Part shown: piece after piece, positions 8,784 to 16,904 of the stretch
Layout of the letters: every line of letters starts with the position of its first letter
How positions within the stretch are numbered: position 1 is the first letter of the stretch
Assembly: GCA_937927775.1 (NCBI GenBank)
Contig: CALBEF010000134.1
Coordinates: 1 to 35,473 of the forward strand
Reading direction: 5' to 3'
From: an uncultured Anaerolineae bacterium
GTDB taxonomy: Bacteria; Chloroflexota; Anaerolineae; J036; Brachytrichaceae
DNA length: 35,473 nucleotides
Program-made: the position numbers and the translations under genes
Notes under the pieces: model-generated
The model's input: the letters and a program-made list of their open reading frames with translations, nothing else
Databases searched by the model: none
What the model was told of the DNA's origin: nothing

Positions 8784-8851
8784 GTCAGTCGTCAGTCGTC
8801 AGAAGTCAGTAGCCAGTTGTCAGAACACGGAGCGCACCACTCAGCACTCAG
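8784..8851. repeat. Heptad repeat array (GTCAGTC/CACTCAG) between convergent genes
   Basis: Six tandem 7-bp units (gtcagtc twice, gtcagaa, gtcagta, gccagtt, gtcagaa), then 12 non-repeat bases, then two cactcag units. The TGA stop of the minus-strand reductase gene (8848-8850) lies in the last unit. Apart from this array I see nothing in the gap between the two genes. Confidence 0.85.
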
Positions 8852-9861
8852 AGTTTCTTTTCGCTGGAGTGGCCGGGGAACGCCTTTGCGCCCGGATTGA
8901 GAAACTGATAGGCGAAGTTGACGGCGTAGCAGATTTGCCCGAAGCCGACCGCAATCAGGTTGAGCGGCTCCACGCCGGCCTCCGCGCAGATGTCGCCGGC
9001 GGCATACACGCCGGGGATGTTGGTCTCCATCTTGCTGTTGACCTTGATGTAGCGCGTGCCCACCATCTCCAACCCCCAGTTTTTGATCGGGCCGAGATCG
9101 ACGTTGAATCCCAGCGTCAGGATGACGGCATCCACAGGGATGACTTCTTCGGCTTTCGTGCGGTTGTCGAAGATGACCGCTTCCTGCACCCGGCCATTGC
9201 CGCGCACGGTCTTCAGCTCGTAGAACAGCTTGACCTCCACTTCCGAGTTCATCAGTTCAGTGACCGAGGCAGCATGGGCGCGAAAGCCGTCGCGCCGGTG
9301 AATGAGCGTCACATGCCGGGCATAGTCTTTGAGATTGAGCGCCCAGTCCACCGCTGAGTCGCCGCCGCCCACCACCAGAATGTTGCGGCCCCGGAAAACC
9401 GCCTTTTCCTTGACCGAGTAATACAGCCCTTTCTCTTCGTATTGCGCCAGTTCAGGATTGGGCAGTTTCTTGGGAGTGAAAGCGCCCACGCCGCCGGCAA
9501 TCACGACCGACCGTGAGCGGTGCACGCCCCTGCTGGTCATCAGCGTGAACGTGCCGTCGGCTTCGCGGGTCAGCATCTCGACCCGCTCTCCCAGCGCCAG
9601 ATAGGGCTTCCAGATCATGGCCTGGTCGACCAGGTGCTTGACCAGATCGTGGGCGATGATGCGCGGGAATCCCGGCACATCGTAGATATATTTCTCCGGG
9701 TACAGCGCGGCCAGTTGGCCACCCGGCTCGTCCAGCGCGTCGATGATTTTGACCTTCATTTCGCGCAGGCCGGCGTAGAACGCGCCAAACAGGCCGGCCG
9801 GCCCCGCGCCGATGATCGTGATGTCGTACAGCTCGTGATCCGCAGTGATTGGATGTGACAT
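8848..9861 (-). CDS. Ferredoxin-NADP+ reductase, thioredoxin-reductase-like (YumC type)
   Basis: FAD-dependent flavoprotein that moves electrons between NADPH and ferredoxin or flavodoxin. FAD-binding GAGPAGL lies in ITIIGAGPAGLFGAFYAG near the N terminus, the NADPH-binding VVGGGDSAVDWA in the middle, and the second FAD motif YAAGDICAE near the C terminus. The redox CxxC of true thioredoxin reductases is replaced by GGDSAVDW, so this is the ferredoxin reductase branch. I place the start at the ATG at 9861 because a GAAGGGA ribosome binding site sits nine bases upstream. The in-frame TTG six codons earlier (9879) overlaps that site. The size, 337 residues, is usual for the family. The stop codon sits in a heptad repeat. 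Confidence 0.9.
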   Translation of the reverse strand: MSHPITADHELYDITIIGAGPAGLFGAFYAGLREMKVKIIDALDEPGGQLAALYPEKYIYDVPGFPRIIAHDLVKHLVDQAMIWKPYLALGERVEMLTREADGTFTLMTSRGVHRSRSVVIAGGVGAFTPKKLPNPELAQYEEKGLYYSVKEKAVFRGRNILVVGGGDSAVDWALNLKDYARHVTLIHRRDGFRAHAASVTELMNSEVEVKLFYELKTVRGNGRVQEAVIFDNRTKAEEVIPVDAVILTLGFNVDLGPIKNWGLEMVGTRYIKVNSKMETNIPGVYAAGDICAEAGVEPLNLIAVGFGQICYAVNFAYQFLNPGAKAFPGHSSEKKL

Positions 9862-9914
9862 GGCAGCGTCTCCCTTCAAGTTCGGCGCAAGATTACCACA
9901 CCGCTCCCGATTTT

Positions 9915-9956
9915 GGGTTGAGGGTTATGGGGTATGGGTTGAGGGTTGAGAGTTCC
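9915..9956. repeat. Heptad repeat array (GGGTTGA units)
   Basis: Six 7-bp units read gggttga, gggttat, ggggtat, gggttga, gggttga, gagttcc. The array sits upstream of the reductase gene and runs into the longer TTCTGTC array. Confidence 0.85.
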
Positions 9957-9959
9957 GCG

Positions 9960-10064
9960 TTCTGACTTCTATCTTCTATCTTCTATCTTCTGTCTTCTGT
10001 CTTCTGTCTTCTGTATTCTGTATTCTGGCTTCTGTCTTCTGTATTCTGTGCTCTGTACTCTGGA
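9960..10064. repeat. Fifteen-unit heptad repeat array (TTCTGTC/TTCTATC) abutting the rnpB promoter
   Basis: Fifteen 7-bp units in unbroken phase: ttctgac, ttctatc x3, ttctgtc x3, ttctgta x2, ttctggc, ttctgtc, ttctgta, ttctgtg, ctctgta, ctctgga. The last unit overlaps the proposed -35 box of the RNase P RNA gene. Confidence 0.92.
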
Positions 10065-10089
10065 CTCCCCGGCCAAACCGGTGTATAAG
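10061..10089 (+). promoter_or_regulatory. Promoter of the RNase P RNA gene
   Basis: TGGACT (10061-10066), a 17-base spacer and TATAAG (10084-10089). Initiation seven bases after the -10 box falls at about 10096, which is where the P1 helix of the RNA begins, so promoter and RNA end agree. Confidence 0.65.
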
Positions 10090-10095
10090 GCGTTG

Positions 10096-10525
10096 TGTTC
10101 GAGTTCGCCGGGCGGTCGCGGGCGCGACAGCGCCTGAGGAAAGTCCGGACTCCACAGGGCGCGGTGCTGGCTAACGGCCAGGCGGCGTGAGCCGACGGAA
10201 AGTGCAACAGAAAGACACTGCTGGATTGACGACCAGGCAATTGAAGATTGTCGATTGAGGGTTCATCCGAAATCGTCAATCGTCAATGAGTAATCGTCAA
10301 TTCAGTGAGGGTGAAATGGCGCGGTAAGAGCGCACCAGCGTCGCAGTGATGCGGCGGCTCGGCAAACCCCACCGGGAGCAATGCCAAGACGCGCAGATGA
10401 GGCGGCCCGCCGATGCGCAGGTAGGCAGCTTGAGCCTGGCAGCAATGCGCAGGCCAAGAGAGATGATCGCCCCGGGCCGGCTCGCCGGCCTACGACAGAA
10501 TCCGGCTTACAGGCGAACTCGAACA
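10096..10525 (+). ncRNA. rnpB: RNase P RNA (bacterial type A)
   Basis: Catalytic RNA that removes 5' leaders from pre-tRNAs. The conserved core is clear: GAGGAAAGTCCGGACTCC at 10136-10153, GTGCAACAGAAAG near 10203, GGTAAGAGCGCACC at 10323-10336, then AAACCCCACCGGGAGCAATGCC, GGTAGGC, and ACGACAGAATCCGGCTTAC at 10492-10510. A 14-bp helix P1 joins 10096-10109 to 10512-10525 and fixes both ends. The organisation is ancestral type A. The unusual part is P12 (10221-10305): a 12-bp stem made of 10221-10232 and 10294-10305, capped by a second stem 10247-10258 with 10276-10287, all built from GATTGAC/GTCAATC heptads. A promoter ends seven bases before the RNA. Confidence 0.95.
10221..10305 (+). repeat. 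Heptad repeats forming helix P12 of RNase P RNA
   Basis: GATTGAC-type heptads on the 5' side and GTCAATC-type heptads on the 3' side (such as 10273-10286 and 10294-10300) pair into a long composite hairpin. The outer stem has 12 pairs with one G-U; the inner stem has 12 positions with one mismatch. Confidence 0.8.
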
Positions 10526-10646
10526 TGTGTTCCGGCAGGCGCGCAGGCAGGCGAGTGTGGTTCATACTCAATCCCCTTATCTCACCAAAGCCGCTTCCCA
10601 GGCGATCACCGCATTCTCCTCGGCCTGCTACCTGCACAACTGCAGC

Positions 10647-10674
10647 TTGCGCATTTGCCAGGGTCGCTTATAAT
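10647..10674 (+). promoter_or_regulatory. Sigma70-type promoter of the CBS-hox operon
   Basis: TTGCGC (10647-10652), a 16-base spacer and a consensus TATAAT (10669-10674). Transcription would start within the adjoining Rex palindrome, giving a leader of roughly 190 bases before the CBS gene. Confidence 0.75.
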
Positions 10675-10675
10675 C

Positions 10676-10693
10676 TTGTGAAAATTTTCACAA
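10676..10693. promoter_or_regulatory. Rex operator (redox-sensing repressor site)
   Basis: TTGTGAAAATTTTCACAA is a perfect 18-bp palindrome and fits the Rex consensus TTGTGAA-N4-TTCACAA exactly. It begins one base after the -10 box, so a bound repressor would block initiation. Rex leaves DNA when NADH is high relative to NAD+. The first gene cluster downstream encodes an NAD-linked hydrogenase, which fits the regulator. The rex gene itself is not in this window. Confidence 0.85.
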
Positions 10694-10748
10694 TCTGGCG
10701 TTAGCCGTCGTTTGACTTTGCATCCTGACGACGACACCAATGCCGAAA

Positions 10749-10826
10749 CAGTCCCTTTGCTGCGGCCTCGACGCCATGCCGGAAAGGATGAATGGCCCGG
10801 CGGGTCGGAGCAAGGGGCCTGTTTTT
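10749..10826 (+). terminator. Terminator-like hairpin in the operon leader (possible attenuator)
   Basis: CAGTCCCTTTGCT (10749-10761) pairs with AGCAAGGGGCCTG (10809-10821) over 12 of 13 positions with one G-U. It is followed directly by TTTTT (10822-10826). The 47-base apical region can form further G+C stems. It lies between the promoter and the first gene, so it would act as an attenuator or end a short RNA. I do not recognise a known riboswitch class. Confidence 0.5.
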
Positions 10827-10872
10827 GTGAAGCAGATTCGCAGTTGAGAGTGCAATCATCATGAGGTGAAAG

Positions 10873-11721
10873 ATGAGCATGAAGCGAGGACTTGTCGCAA
10901 ATTGGATGACGCGCGAAGTCATCACCGTGTCGCCCGAAACAACTCTGCACAGCGCGCGCCGGATCATGGACATGAAGCGCATTCGCGCCCTGCCGGTTGT
11001 GCGCGAGGGCCACCTGGCCGGCATTGTCACCCGGCGCGGCCTGTTGCGCGCCGACCCGTCCAGCATTCCGCTGGCAGAAGCATGGGAGAAGCAGTATCCC
11101 CTGGATCAGGAAACCGTCGAGCGCGTCATGACCAGCCCGGCCATCTCCATCGCCCAGGACGCCCAGATCGGCAAAGCGGCCCGCGTAATGCTGGAAAACA
11201 AGATTGCCGCGCTGCCAGTCCTGGACGATGCGCGCAACCTGGTCGGCATTTTGACCTCCTCGGATTTGTTTCGGCTGGTGATCGAAGAAATGTCCGATGA
11301 CGCTCAGCGCGCGCCGGTCAAGAGTTGGATGACGCCCGACCCGGAGACGATCACACCCGACACCACGCTTCTGGAAGCGCACCGGTTGATGGGCGTCAAG
11401 CGCATTCGCGCCCTGCCGGTGATCGATGCCGGCGCGCTGGTCGGCATTGTCACGCGCACCGATCTGATGGGCGCCGACCCCTCTCGGCTGTACACGCGCG
11501 GCGAGCAGGAGCAATCGCGCGAGGTGGTGCAACAGCCGGTCAGGCTCATCATGACCGCGCCGGTGCGCACCGTGCGCGAGGACGACACGATGACCGAAGC
11601 CGCGCAGTTGATGCTGACGCACAAATTTCACAGCCTGCCGGTGTTGAATGCGCAGGGCCGGCTGGCCGGCATTGTCACCGAGACGGACATTTTCCACATG
11701 ATTGTTCATAAAGGGTGGTAG
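10873..11721 (+). CDS. Four-CBS-domain (double Bateman module) protein
   Basis: A 282-residue soluble protein made almost only of four CBS motifs, at about residues 8-60, 82-135, 149-201 and 223-277, separated by acidic linkers. CBS pairs bind adenosine nucleotides such as AMP, ATP or NAD and act as energy or redox sensors. The ribose-contacting [ST]xxD is present in copies 2 to 4 (TSSD, TRTD, TETD) but copy 1 has TRRG, so one site may be degenerate. No enzymatic or DNA-binding domain is fused. The ribosome binding site GAGGTGA is only three bases from the ATG at 10873 but nine from the in-frame ATG at 10879, which may be the real start. It is the first gene after the Rex-controlled promoter and is followed 59 bp later by hoxE, so it is probably co-transcribed with the hydrogenase. 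Confidence 0.88.
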   Translation: MSMKRGLVANWMTREVITVSPETTLHSARRIMDMKRIRALPVVREGHLAGIVTRRGLLRADPSSIPLAEAWEKQYPLDQETVERVMTSPAISIAQDAQIGKAARVMLENKIAALPVLDDARNLVGILTSSDLFRLVIEEMSDDAQRAPVKSWMTPDPETITPDTTLLEAHRLMGVKRIRALPVIDAGALVGIVTRTDLMGADPSRLYTRGEQEQSREVVQQPVRLIMTAPVRTVREDDTMTEAAQLMLTHKFHSLPVLNAQGRLAGIVTETDIFHMIVHKGW

Positions 11722-11780
11722 CCGCCGGCCCCGGAGCCGGCAACGCCCTGAGTCAAGAGATTCGAGCACAGGAGTGACGC

Positions 11781-12281
11781 ATGATTTTGGATGGACGCAA
11801 ACCGCCGTTGCCTTCAGCGGACAAACGCTGGAGACTTGTGGACGCAGCCATGCGGCGCAACGGCTACAGACCACAGGGCTTGATCGAAACATTGCACGCT
11901 GTGCAGGAAGCCTTCGGCTATGTGGACGACGCGGCGCTGCGCTTTGTCAGCCAGTCGTTGCAGGTGCCGCCCAGCCAGGTGCTGGGCGTGACTACGTTCT
12001 ATCACCAGTTCAAGATGAAGCCGCAGGGCCGGCACACCTGCGTCATCTGCACCGGCACGGCCTGCTACATCAAGGGCAACGATCGCGCGCTGGAGCACGT
12101 GCAGAAGACCTACGGCGTCAGCGTGGGCGGCACCACCCCTGACAAGGAGTTGTCGCTGGTGGCCGCTCGCTGTGTCGGCGCCTGCGGTCTGGCGCCGGTA
12201 GTGATTCTGGACGGAGTTGTGGTCGGCAAACTGGTTGATGAAGCCGTGCAGGCTCGCATCAGGGAGTGGTTAAAGACATGA
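11781..12281 (+). CDS. hoxE: NAD-reducing hydrogenase subunit HoxE (NuoE-like)
   Basis: A 166-residue thioredoxin-fold [2Fe-2S] subunit that links the diaphorase part of the soluble bidirectional hydrogenase. The cluster ligands are C90 and C95 (CTGTAC) and C131 and C135 (CVGAC). The helical N terminus ([30 protein letters not shown]) is typical of HoxE/NuoE. AGGAG precedes the ATG by six bases. Its TGA overlaps the ATG of hoxF (ATGA), so translation is coupled. I call it HoxE rather than NuoE because the cluster continues with hydrogenase subunits and not with complex I genes. Confidence 0.93.
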   Translation: MILDGRKPPLPSADKRWRLVDAAMRRNGYRPQGLIETLHAVQEAFGYVDDAALRFVSQSLQVPPSQVLGVTTFYHQFKMKPQGRHTCVICTGTACYIKGNDRALEHVQKTYGVSVGGTTPDKELSLVAARCVGACGLAPVVILDGVVVGKLVDEAVQARIREWLKT

Positions 12282-13972
12282 CGAACGAAGAACTGCTTGC
12301 TGTCATGGAGCAGGAGCGGCAGGCAAAAGGACAACTGAAATACTGCGTGCAGGTGTGCAGCAGCACCGGCTGCGCCTCGTCGAACAGCGAGGCTGTCGCC
12401 GCCGCGTTGCAGCAACAGGTCAAAGAGGCCAACCTGCAGGAAACGGTTCAGGTCAAGCTGGTTGGTTGCATGGGCTTGTGCGCGCTGGGGCCGCTTGTCG
12501 AGATCGAGCGCGTGCAGATTCAGCCCGGCGCGCCGCCGGATGTGCTGCTCTATCAGTCGGTCACGCCGGCTGACGCCCCGGATATCGTGGCCGGCCTTGC
12601 CTCCGGGCAGCCTGTGCGGCGACTGCGCCTGGAGATGGACGACCCGTTCTTCACGCGCCAGACCAAGGTGGTGCTGGCGCAGGCCGGGCGCATCGACCCC
12701 GAGCGCATCGAAGACTACATCGCCGAGGGCGGTTATCAGGCCCTGTTCAAGGCGCTGGCCGAGATGACGCCGGCCGAAGTGATCGAGGAAGTCTCGAAGA
12801 GCGGCCTGCGCGGGCGGGGCGGCGGCGGCTATCCCACCGGCCTGAAGTGGAACACCGTCGCCAAAGTCCAGTCCGATCAGAAATACCTGATCTGCAACGC
12901 GGATGAAGGCGATCCCGGCGCGTTCATGGACCGCAGCATTCTGGAAAGCGACCCGCACCTGGTGATCGAGGGCATGATTATCGGGGCGTATGCCGTTGGC
13001 GCGAACAAAGGCTATGTGTACGTGCGCGCTGAGTATCCGCTGGCGGTCAAGCGCATGCGGCAGGCCATTCGCCAGGCCGAACGGGCCGGCTTCCTGGGCC
13101 AGAACATCTGCGGGGCCGACTTCAGCTTCAACGTCGAGATTCGGCTGGGCGCCGGCGCGTTTGTGTGCGGCGAAGAAACCGCTCTGATGGCTTCGATTGA
13201 AGGCCGGCGCGGCGCGCCTCGCCCGCGCCCGCCGTATCCGGCAGCGTCGGGCTTGTGGGGCAAGCCTACCCTCATCAACAATGTGGAGACGTTCGCCAAC
13301 GTGCCCGGCATCATCCTCAACGGCGGCGACGCCTACGCGCGTGTCGGCACGGAGAAGAGCAAAGGCACCAAGATTTTCGCGCTCACCGGCAAGGTCAACC
13401 ACACCGGCCTGATCGAGGTTCCGATGGGCGTCACACTGCGCGAGGTCATTTATGAAATCGGCGGCGGCATCCCGGACGGGCGCAGGTTCAAAGCTGTGCA
13501 GACCGGCGGCCCGTCGGGCGGCTGTATCCCGGAACAATTCCTCGACACGCCGGTGGATTACGAGTCGCTGTCCGCCCTGGGGTCCATCATGGGCTCGGGC
13601 GGCATGATCGTGATCGATGATTCGTCATCCATGATCGACGTGGCCAAATACTTCATGGAGTTCAGCAAGGAGGAATCCTGCGGCAAGTGCGTGCCGTGCC
13701 GGGTGGGCACGGCGCAGATGTATGACCTGCTGTGCAAGTTCTCCGCCGGCGAGGCCACCGAGTTCGACTTGCGTCTGTTGGAAGATTTGTGCGATCTGGT
13801 CAGGAACACCAGCCTGTGCGGGCTGGGTCAGACGGCGCCGAATCCGGTCATCAGCACGTTGAAGTATTTCCGCGACGAGTACCTGGCGAAGATCAAAAAG
13901 CCTGAAGAGGTGTTCGGGGTCGCCGCGCGCGCTAATGGGCGCGCACCAGGACAGGTTGAGCAAACCGCATAA
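12278..13972 (+). CDS. hoxF: NAD-reducing hydrogenase diaphorase subunit HoxF (NuoF-like)
   Basis: The 564-residue subunit that holds FMN and binds NAD(H). An N-terminal thioredoxin-like [2Fe-2S] domain carries C27, C32, C64 and C68 (CSSTGC and CMGLC). The NuoF core follows with the glycine-rich [14 protein letters not shown], the [20 protein letters not shown] segment, [19 protein letters not shown], and the C-terminal [4Fe-4S] site [13 protein letters not shown] plus SLCGLGQ. I start it at the ATG at 12278, which overlaps the hoxE stop; the in-frame GTG at 12266 lies inside hoxE. Its size is in the usual HoxF range. It passes electrons between NADH and the Fe-S chain of HoxU. Confidence 0.95.
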   Translation: MTNEELLAVMEQERQAKGQLKYCVQVCSSTGCASSNSEAVAAALQQQVKEANLQETVQVKLVGCMGLCALGPLVEIERVQIQPGAPPDVLLYQSVTPADAPDIVAGLASGQPVRRLRLEMDDPFFTRQTKVVLAQAGRIDPERIEDYIAEGGYQALFKALAEMTPAEVIEEVSKSGLRGRGGGGYPTGLKWNTVAKVQSDQKYLICNADEGDPGAFMDRSILESDPHLVIEGMIIGAYAVGANKGYVYVRAEYPLAVKRMRQAIRQAERAGFLGQNICGADFSFNVEIRLGAGAFVCGEETALMASIEGRRGAPRPRPPYPAASGLWGKPTLINNVETFANVPGIILNGGDAYARVGTEKSKGTKIFALTGKVNHTGLIEVPMGVTLREVIYEIGGGIPDGRRFKAVQTGGPSGGCIPEQFLDTPVDYESLSALGSIMGSGGMIVIDDSSSMIDVAKYFMEFSKEESCGKCVPCRVGTAQMYDLLCKFSAGEATEFDLRLLEDLCDLVRNTSLCGLGQTAPNPVISTLKYFRDEYLAKIKKPEEVFGVAARANGRAPGQVEQTA

Positions 13973-13984
13973 GGAGAGATTGCG

Positions 13985-14719
13985 ATGAGTCCAGTGCCAA
14001 TTACGACCGAGCCGGTCAAAACATTCAAGATCAACGGCCAGGATGTCAGCGCGCGCGAGACAGAGAGCATTTTGCAGGCGGCGCGCGCCCACAACATCGA
14101 TATTCCCACCCTGTGCCACCTGGAGGGGTTGTCTTCCACCGGCGCCTGCCGGCTGTGCATGGTCGAGATCAAAGGCTCGAACAAATTGTTCCCCGCCTGC
14201 GTCACGCGCGTGCAGGAGGGCATCGAAGTGATGACACACTCCGAGCGGCTGGTCAAGTACCGCCGCATGTTGATGGAGTTGATCTTCTCCGAGCGCAATC
14301 ACGTGTGCGCCGTGTGCGTGGTGAACGGCCACTGCGAGCTGCAAAGCACGGCGCAAAAGCTGGGCATGGATCACGTGCGCTATCCCTATCTGAACCCGCA
14401 GCTCGAAGTGGATGCCTCGCATGAGCGTTACGCCGTTGATCACAACCGTTGCATCTTGTGCACGCGCTGCGTGCGGGTGTGTGACGAGATCGAGACGGCG
14501 CACACCTGGGATGTGATGGGGCGCGGCATCGGGTCGAAAGTGATTACAGACTTTAATCAGCCCTGGGGCGAATCGGAAACCTGCACACGCTGCGGCAAGT
14601 GCGTGAATGTGTGCCCGACCGGGGCGTTGTTTGAGAAAGGGAAGTCGGTTGCCGAGATGGCCAAGCAGCGGCAGTTTTTGCCGTACCTGGTCAGCCGGCG
14701 GGAGGCGATGATCGAATGA
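13985..14719 (+). CDS. hoxU: NAD-reducing hydrogenase subunit HoxU (short NuoG-like)
   Basis: A 244-residue electron-transfer subunit with all expected clusters: [2Fe-2S] ligands C44, C55, C58 and C72; the His-Cys3 [4Fe-4S] site H106, C108, C111 and C117; and two ferredoxin-type [4Fe-4S] sites, C156/C159/C162/C166 and C200/C203/C206/C210. The molybdopterin-like domain of NuoG is absent, as is normal for HoxU. It bridges the HoxF diaphorase to the HoxY small subunit. AAGGAGAG stands seven bases before the ATG, 12 bp after hoxF. Its TGA overlaps the ATG of hoxY. Confidence 0.95.
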   Translation: MSPVPITTEPVKTFKINGQDVSARETESILQAARAHNIDIPTLCHLEGLSSTGACRLCMVEIKGSNKLFPACVTRVQEGIEVMTHSERLVKYRRMLMELIFSERNHVCAVCVVNGHCELQSTAQKLGMDHVRYPYLNPQLEVDASHERYAVDHNRCILCTRCVRVCDEIETAHTWDVMGRGIGSKVITDFNQPWGESETCTRCGKCVNVCPTGALFEKGKSVAEMAKQRQFLPYLVSRREAMIE

Positions 14720-15258
14720 GCGAGCGCAACAAACCGCGTTTTGCGACGTTGTGGCTGGACGGCTGCTCGGGCTGCCACATGTCCTTTCTGGACATGGACG
14801 AATGGCTGCTCGATCTGGCCGGCCAGGTGGAAGTGGTGTACAGCCCGCTGGTGGACACCAAAGCGTTCCCGGAGAACGTGGACATCACGCTGATCGAAGG
14901 CGGTGTGGCGAGCCATGAAGATATCGAGAAGTTGCTGAAAATCCGCGCCCGAACGAAGACGCTGATTGCCTTTGGCGATTGCGCCGTCACGGCGAACGTG
15001 CCTGCTATGCGCAACCCGTTCGGTTTGGAAGCCGTGATGAAGCAGGTGTATCTGGACAGCGACGCCATTCAGCCGCAAGTGCCCAATCTCATTGTGCCGC
15101 AGTTGCTGGATCGCGTCGTGCCGGTGCATCGCATCGTGAAAGTGGATGTCTATATCCCCGGCTGCCCGCCCTCGGCCCGGACGATTAAGGCGGTGGTGGG
15201 CGAGTTGTTGGCCGGCAGGCAGCCCGACGTGATGGCGCTGACGCGCTTCGGCGCATAG
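14716..15258 (+). CDS. hoxY: NiFe hydrogenase small subunit HoxY
   Basis: A 180-residue small subunit with one proximal [4Fe-4S] cluster, ligated by C17, C20 ([10 protein letters not shown]), C89 ([11 protein letters not shown]) and C150 (IPGCPPSA). It lacks a Tat signal and the medial and distal clusters of membrane-bound hydrogenases, as expected for the cytoplasmic group 3 enzymes. It pairs with HoxH and passes electrons to HoxU. It overlaps the end of hoxU by four bases. Confidence 0.95.
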   Translation: MSERNKPRFATLWLDGCSGCHMSFLDMDEWLLDLAGQVEVVYSPLVDTKAFPENVDITLIEGGVASHEDIEKLLKIRARTKTLIAFGDCAVTANVPAMRNPFGLEAVMKQVYLDSDAIQPQVPNLIVPQLLDRVVPVHRIVKVDVYIPGCPPSARTIKAVVGELLAGRQPDVMALTRFGA

Positions 15259-15287
15259 TCGCGCCGGCCTTTTCCAGGAGTAGTGCT

Positions 15288-16712
15288 ATGCAAAAGCAGA
15301 TCGTTATTGAGCCTGTCACCCGTATCGAAGGCCACGCCAAAATCACTATTCAACTCGCCGACGACGGCAGTGTGGCAGACGCCAACATCAGCGTGACGCA
15401 GTTTCGCGGATTCGAGAAGTTTGTGGTGGGCCGGCCATTCTATGAAATGCCGTCCCTCACCGCCCGCACGTGCGGCATTTGCCCCGTCAGCCATCTCATC
15501 GCCGCCTCCAAAGCGTGCGATCAGATTCTGTCTGTGCGCATCCCGGAGACGGCCAACAAACTGCGCCGCATCCTCAATCTGGGTCAGTGGATTCAGTCCC
15601 ACGCGCTGAACTTCTTCCACCTGTCTTCGCCGGATTTGCTGCTGGGCATGGACGAAACGCCGGAGAAGCGCAACATCTTTCGCGTGATGGAAGTGGCGCC
15701 GGAGAAGGCCCGCGACGGCATCCGGCTGCGCGCGTTCGGGCAAACCGTGATCGAAACGCTGGCCGGCAAGCGCATTCACCCCGCCTGGGTTGTCCCCGGC
15801 GGGGTCAGCGAGCCGCTCTCGGTTGAAGGGCGCGACAAGCTGCTGGCCCTGTTGCCCGAAGCGAAAGAGATCGCCCTGCGCACCCTGCGCTGGTTCAAGC
15901 AGTCGATGAGCCAGTACCAGGACTATGTGCGCACCTTCGCCAACTTCCCCTCGCTGTTTCTCGGCCTGGTTGACCCCAGCGGCAACCTGGAGCACTATCA
16001 CGGACGCCTTCGCGTGATGGACGCTGCCGGCAGGATCATCGCCGATCAGCTCGACCCGCTCGATTATCAGAACTACATCGGCGAAGCGATCGAGCCGTGG
16101 ACGTTTCTCAAGTTCCCCTACTACAAGCCGGCCGGCTATCCCGAAGGCATCTACCGCGTCGGCCCGCTGGCGCGCCTGAATATAGCCACCCAGACCGGTA
16201 TGCCGCTGGCCGATGAGGAGCTGGCCGAGTTTCACGACCTGGAGCGCGGCGCCGCGCTCAGCTCGTTCTACTATCACTACGCCCGGCTGATCGAAATCCT
16301 GTACGCCATCGAGCAAATCGAGCGCCTGTTGGCCGACCCCGCCATTCTGCGCAAGGATGTGCGCGCCACCGGCGGCGTCAATCATCACGAGGGCATCGGC
16401 ATGAGCGAAGCGCCGCGCGGGATGCTGCTCCATCACTACAAGGTGGATGAGAACGGCCTGGTCACGTGGGCCAACCTGATCATCGCGTCCGGCCACAACA
16501 ACCTGGCGATGAACCGGGGCGTCCTGCAGGTGGCGCGCCACTACGTCAACGGCAACACGCTCACCGAAGGGATGCTCAACCGCGTCGAGGCGGTGGTGCG
16601 CGCGTTCGATCCGTGCCTGGCCTGTTCGACCCACGCGCTGGGCCAGATGCAAATGGAGATCACGCTGCTTGGGCCGGATGGTCAGGCGCTCGACCGGCTT
16701 GCCAGGCTCTGA
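15288..16712 (+). CDS. hoxH: NiFe hydrogenase large subunit HoxH
   Basis: The 474-residue catalytic subunit with the NiFe(CN)2CO site. The N-terminal ligand motif is [10 protein letters not shown] with C62 and C65. The C-terminal one is DPCLACSTH with C443 and C446. The 25 residues after His449 form the peptide that a HoxW-type endopeptidase removes after nickel insertion. [11 protein letters not shown] opens the protein as usual. CAGGAG lies eight bases before the ATG, 29 bp after hoxY. With hoxE, F, U and Y it forms a group 3d enzyme that couples H2 oxidation or evolution to NAD(H). No hyp or hoxW maturation gene is in the window. Confidence 0.96.
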   Translation: MQKQIVIEPVTRIEGHAKITIQLADDGSVADANISVTQFRGFEKFVVGRPFYEMPSLTARTCGICPVSHLIAASKACDQILSVRIPETANKLRRILNLGQWIQSHALNFFHLSSPDLLLGMDETPEKRNIFRVMEVAPEKARDGIRLRAFGQTVIETLAGKRIHPAWVVPGGVSEPLSVEGRDKLLALLPEAKEIALRTLRWFKQSMSQYQDYVRTFANFPSLFLGLVDPSGNLEHYHGRLRVMDAAGRIIADQLDPLDYQNYIGEAIEPWTFLKFPYYKPAGYPEGIYRVGPLARLNIATQTGMPLADEELAEFHDLERGAALSSFYYHYARLIEILYAIEQIERLLADPAILRKDVRATGGVNHHEGIGMSEAPRGMLLHHYKVDENGLVTWANLIIASGHNNLAMNRGVLQVARHYVNGNTLTEGMLNRVEAVVRAFDPCLACSTHALGQMQMEITLLGPDGQALDRLARL

Positions 16713-16718
16713 CCCCTG

Positions 16719-16842
16719 CCCGGCGACTGCGGACTTCGTCCGCGAAGTCGCGGGCAACGTTTGTAAGGCCGGCGCAGGCCGGCTTTGTCCGATGTTGCGC
16801 GCGTGGATCGTATCCGCGGATTGATCCGTCGCGCAACATCGG
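16719..16842 (+). terminator. Hairpin cluster after hoxH
   Basis: Three consecutive inverted repeats follow hoxH. The first is GCGACTGCGGA...TCCGCGAAGTCGC around 16723-16751. The second is AAGGCCGGC-GCAG-GCCGGCTTT around 16765-16786, with a short T-run. The third is a perfect 13-bp pair, CCGATGTTGCGCG (16789-16801) and its complement (16830-16842), with a smaller GGATC/GATCC stem in the loop. The second looks most like an intrinsic terminator; the third could be a dispersed palindrome. Confidence 0.5.
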
Positions 16843-16898
16843 CGGATTGCCCCTGCTGGCAAATGCGCCCGACGCAGGGCCGGCCGGCTGCCATCCTC

Positions 16899-16904
16899 TA
16901 TACT
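16899..16904 (+). promoter_or_regulatory. Putative leaderless -10 box (TATACT) for nudC
   Basis: TATACT is followed by seven bases (GCCGGCC) and then the ATG at 16912, so an mRNA from here would start at the initiation codon. There is no ribosome binding site and no good -35 box. Confidence 0.55.

Larger units (their letters stand above)
10526..10872 (+). other. Gene-free stretch with the hydrogenase operon control region
   Basis: The 347 bases between rnpB and the CBS gene hold no convincing gene. From 10526 to 10646 I see only a short CTGCA/TGCAG inverted repeat just before the promoter and no terminator for rnpB. Then follow the promoter (10647-10674), the Rex operator (10676-10693), a leader with an inverted repeat (CGTCGT...ACGACG near 10707-10734), a terminator-like hairpin with T-run (10749-10826), and the ribosome binding site GAGGTGA at 10863-10869. 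Confidence 0.7.

Noticed and set aside
9915..10064. CRISPR array
   Set aside because: The units are contiguous 7-bp words without spacers, so this is a simple tandem repeat and not a repeat-spacer structure. No cas genes are nearby.
10606..11892. A long minus-strand frame opposite the CBS gene and the operon leader
   Set aside because: The four CBS motifs and a ribosome binding site lie on the plus strand, and the minus frame also crosses the promoter and Rex site.
11781..14719. Complex I genes nuoE-nuoF-nuoG
   Set aside because: The third subunit is only 244 residues and lacks the NuoG C-terminal domain, and the next genes are hydrogenase small and large subunits, which defines HoxEFUYH.
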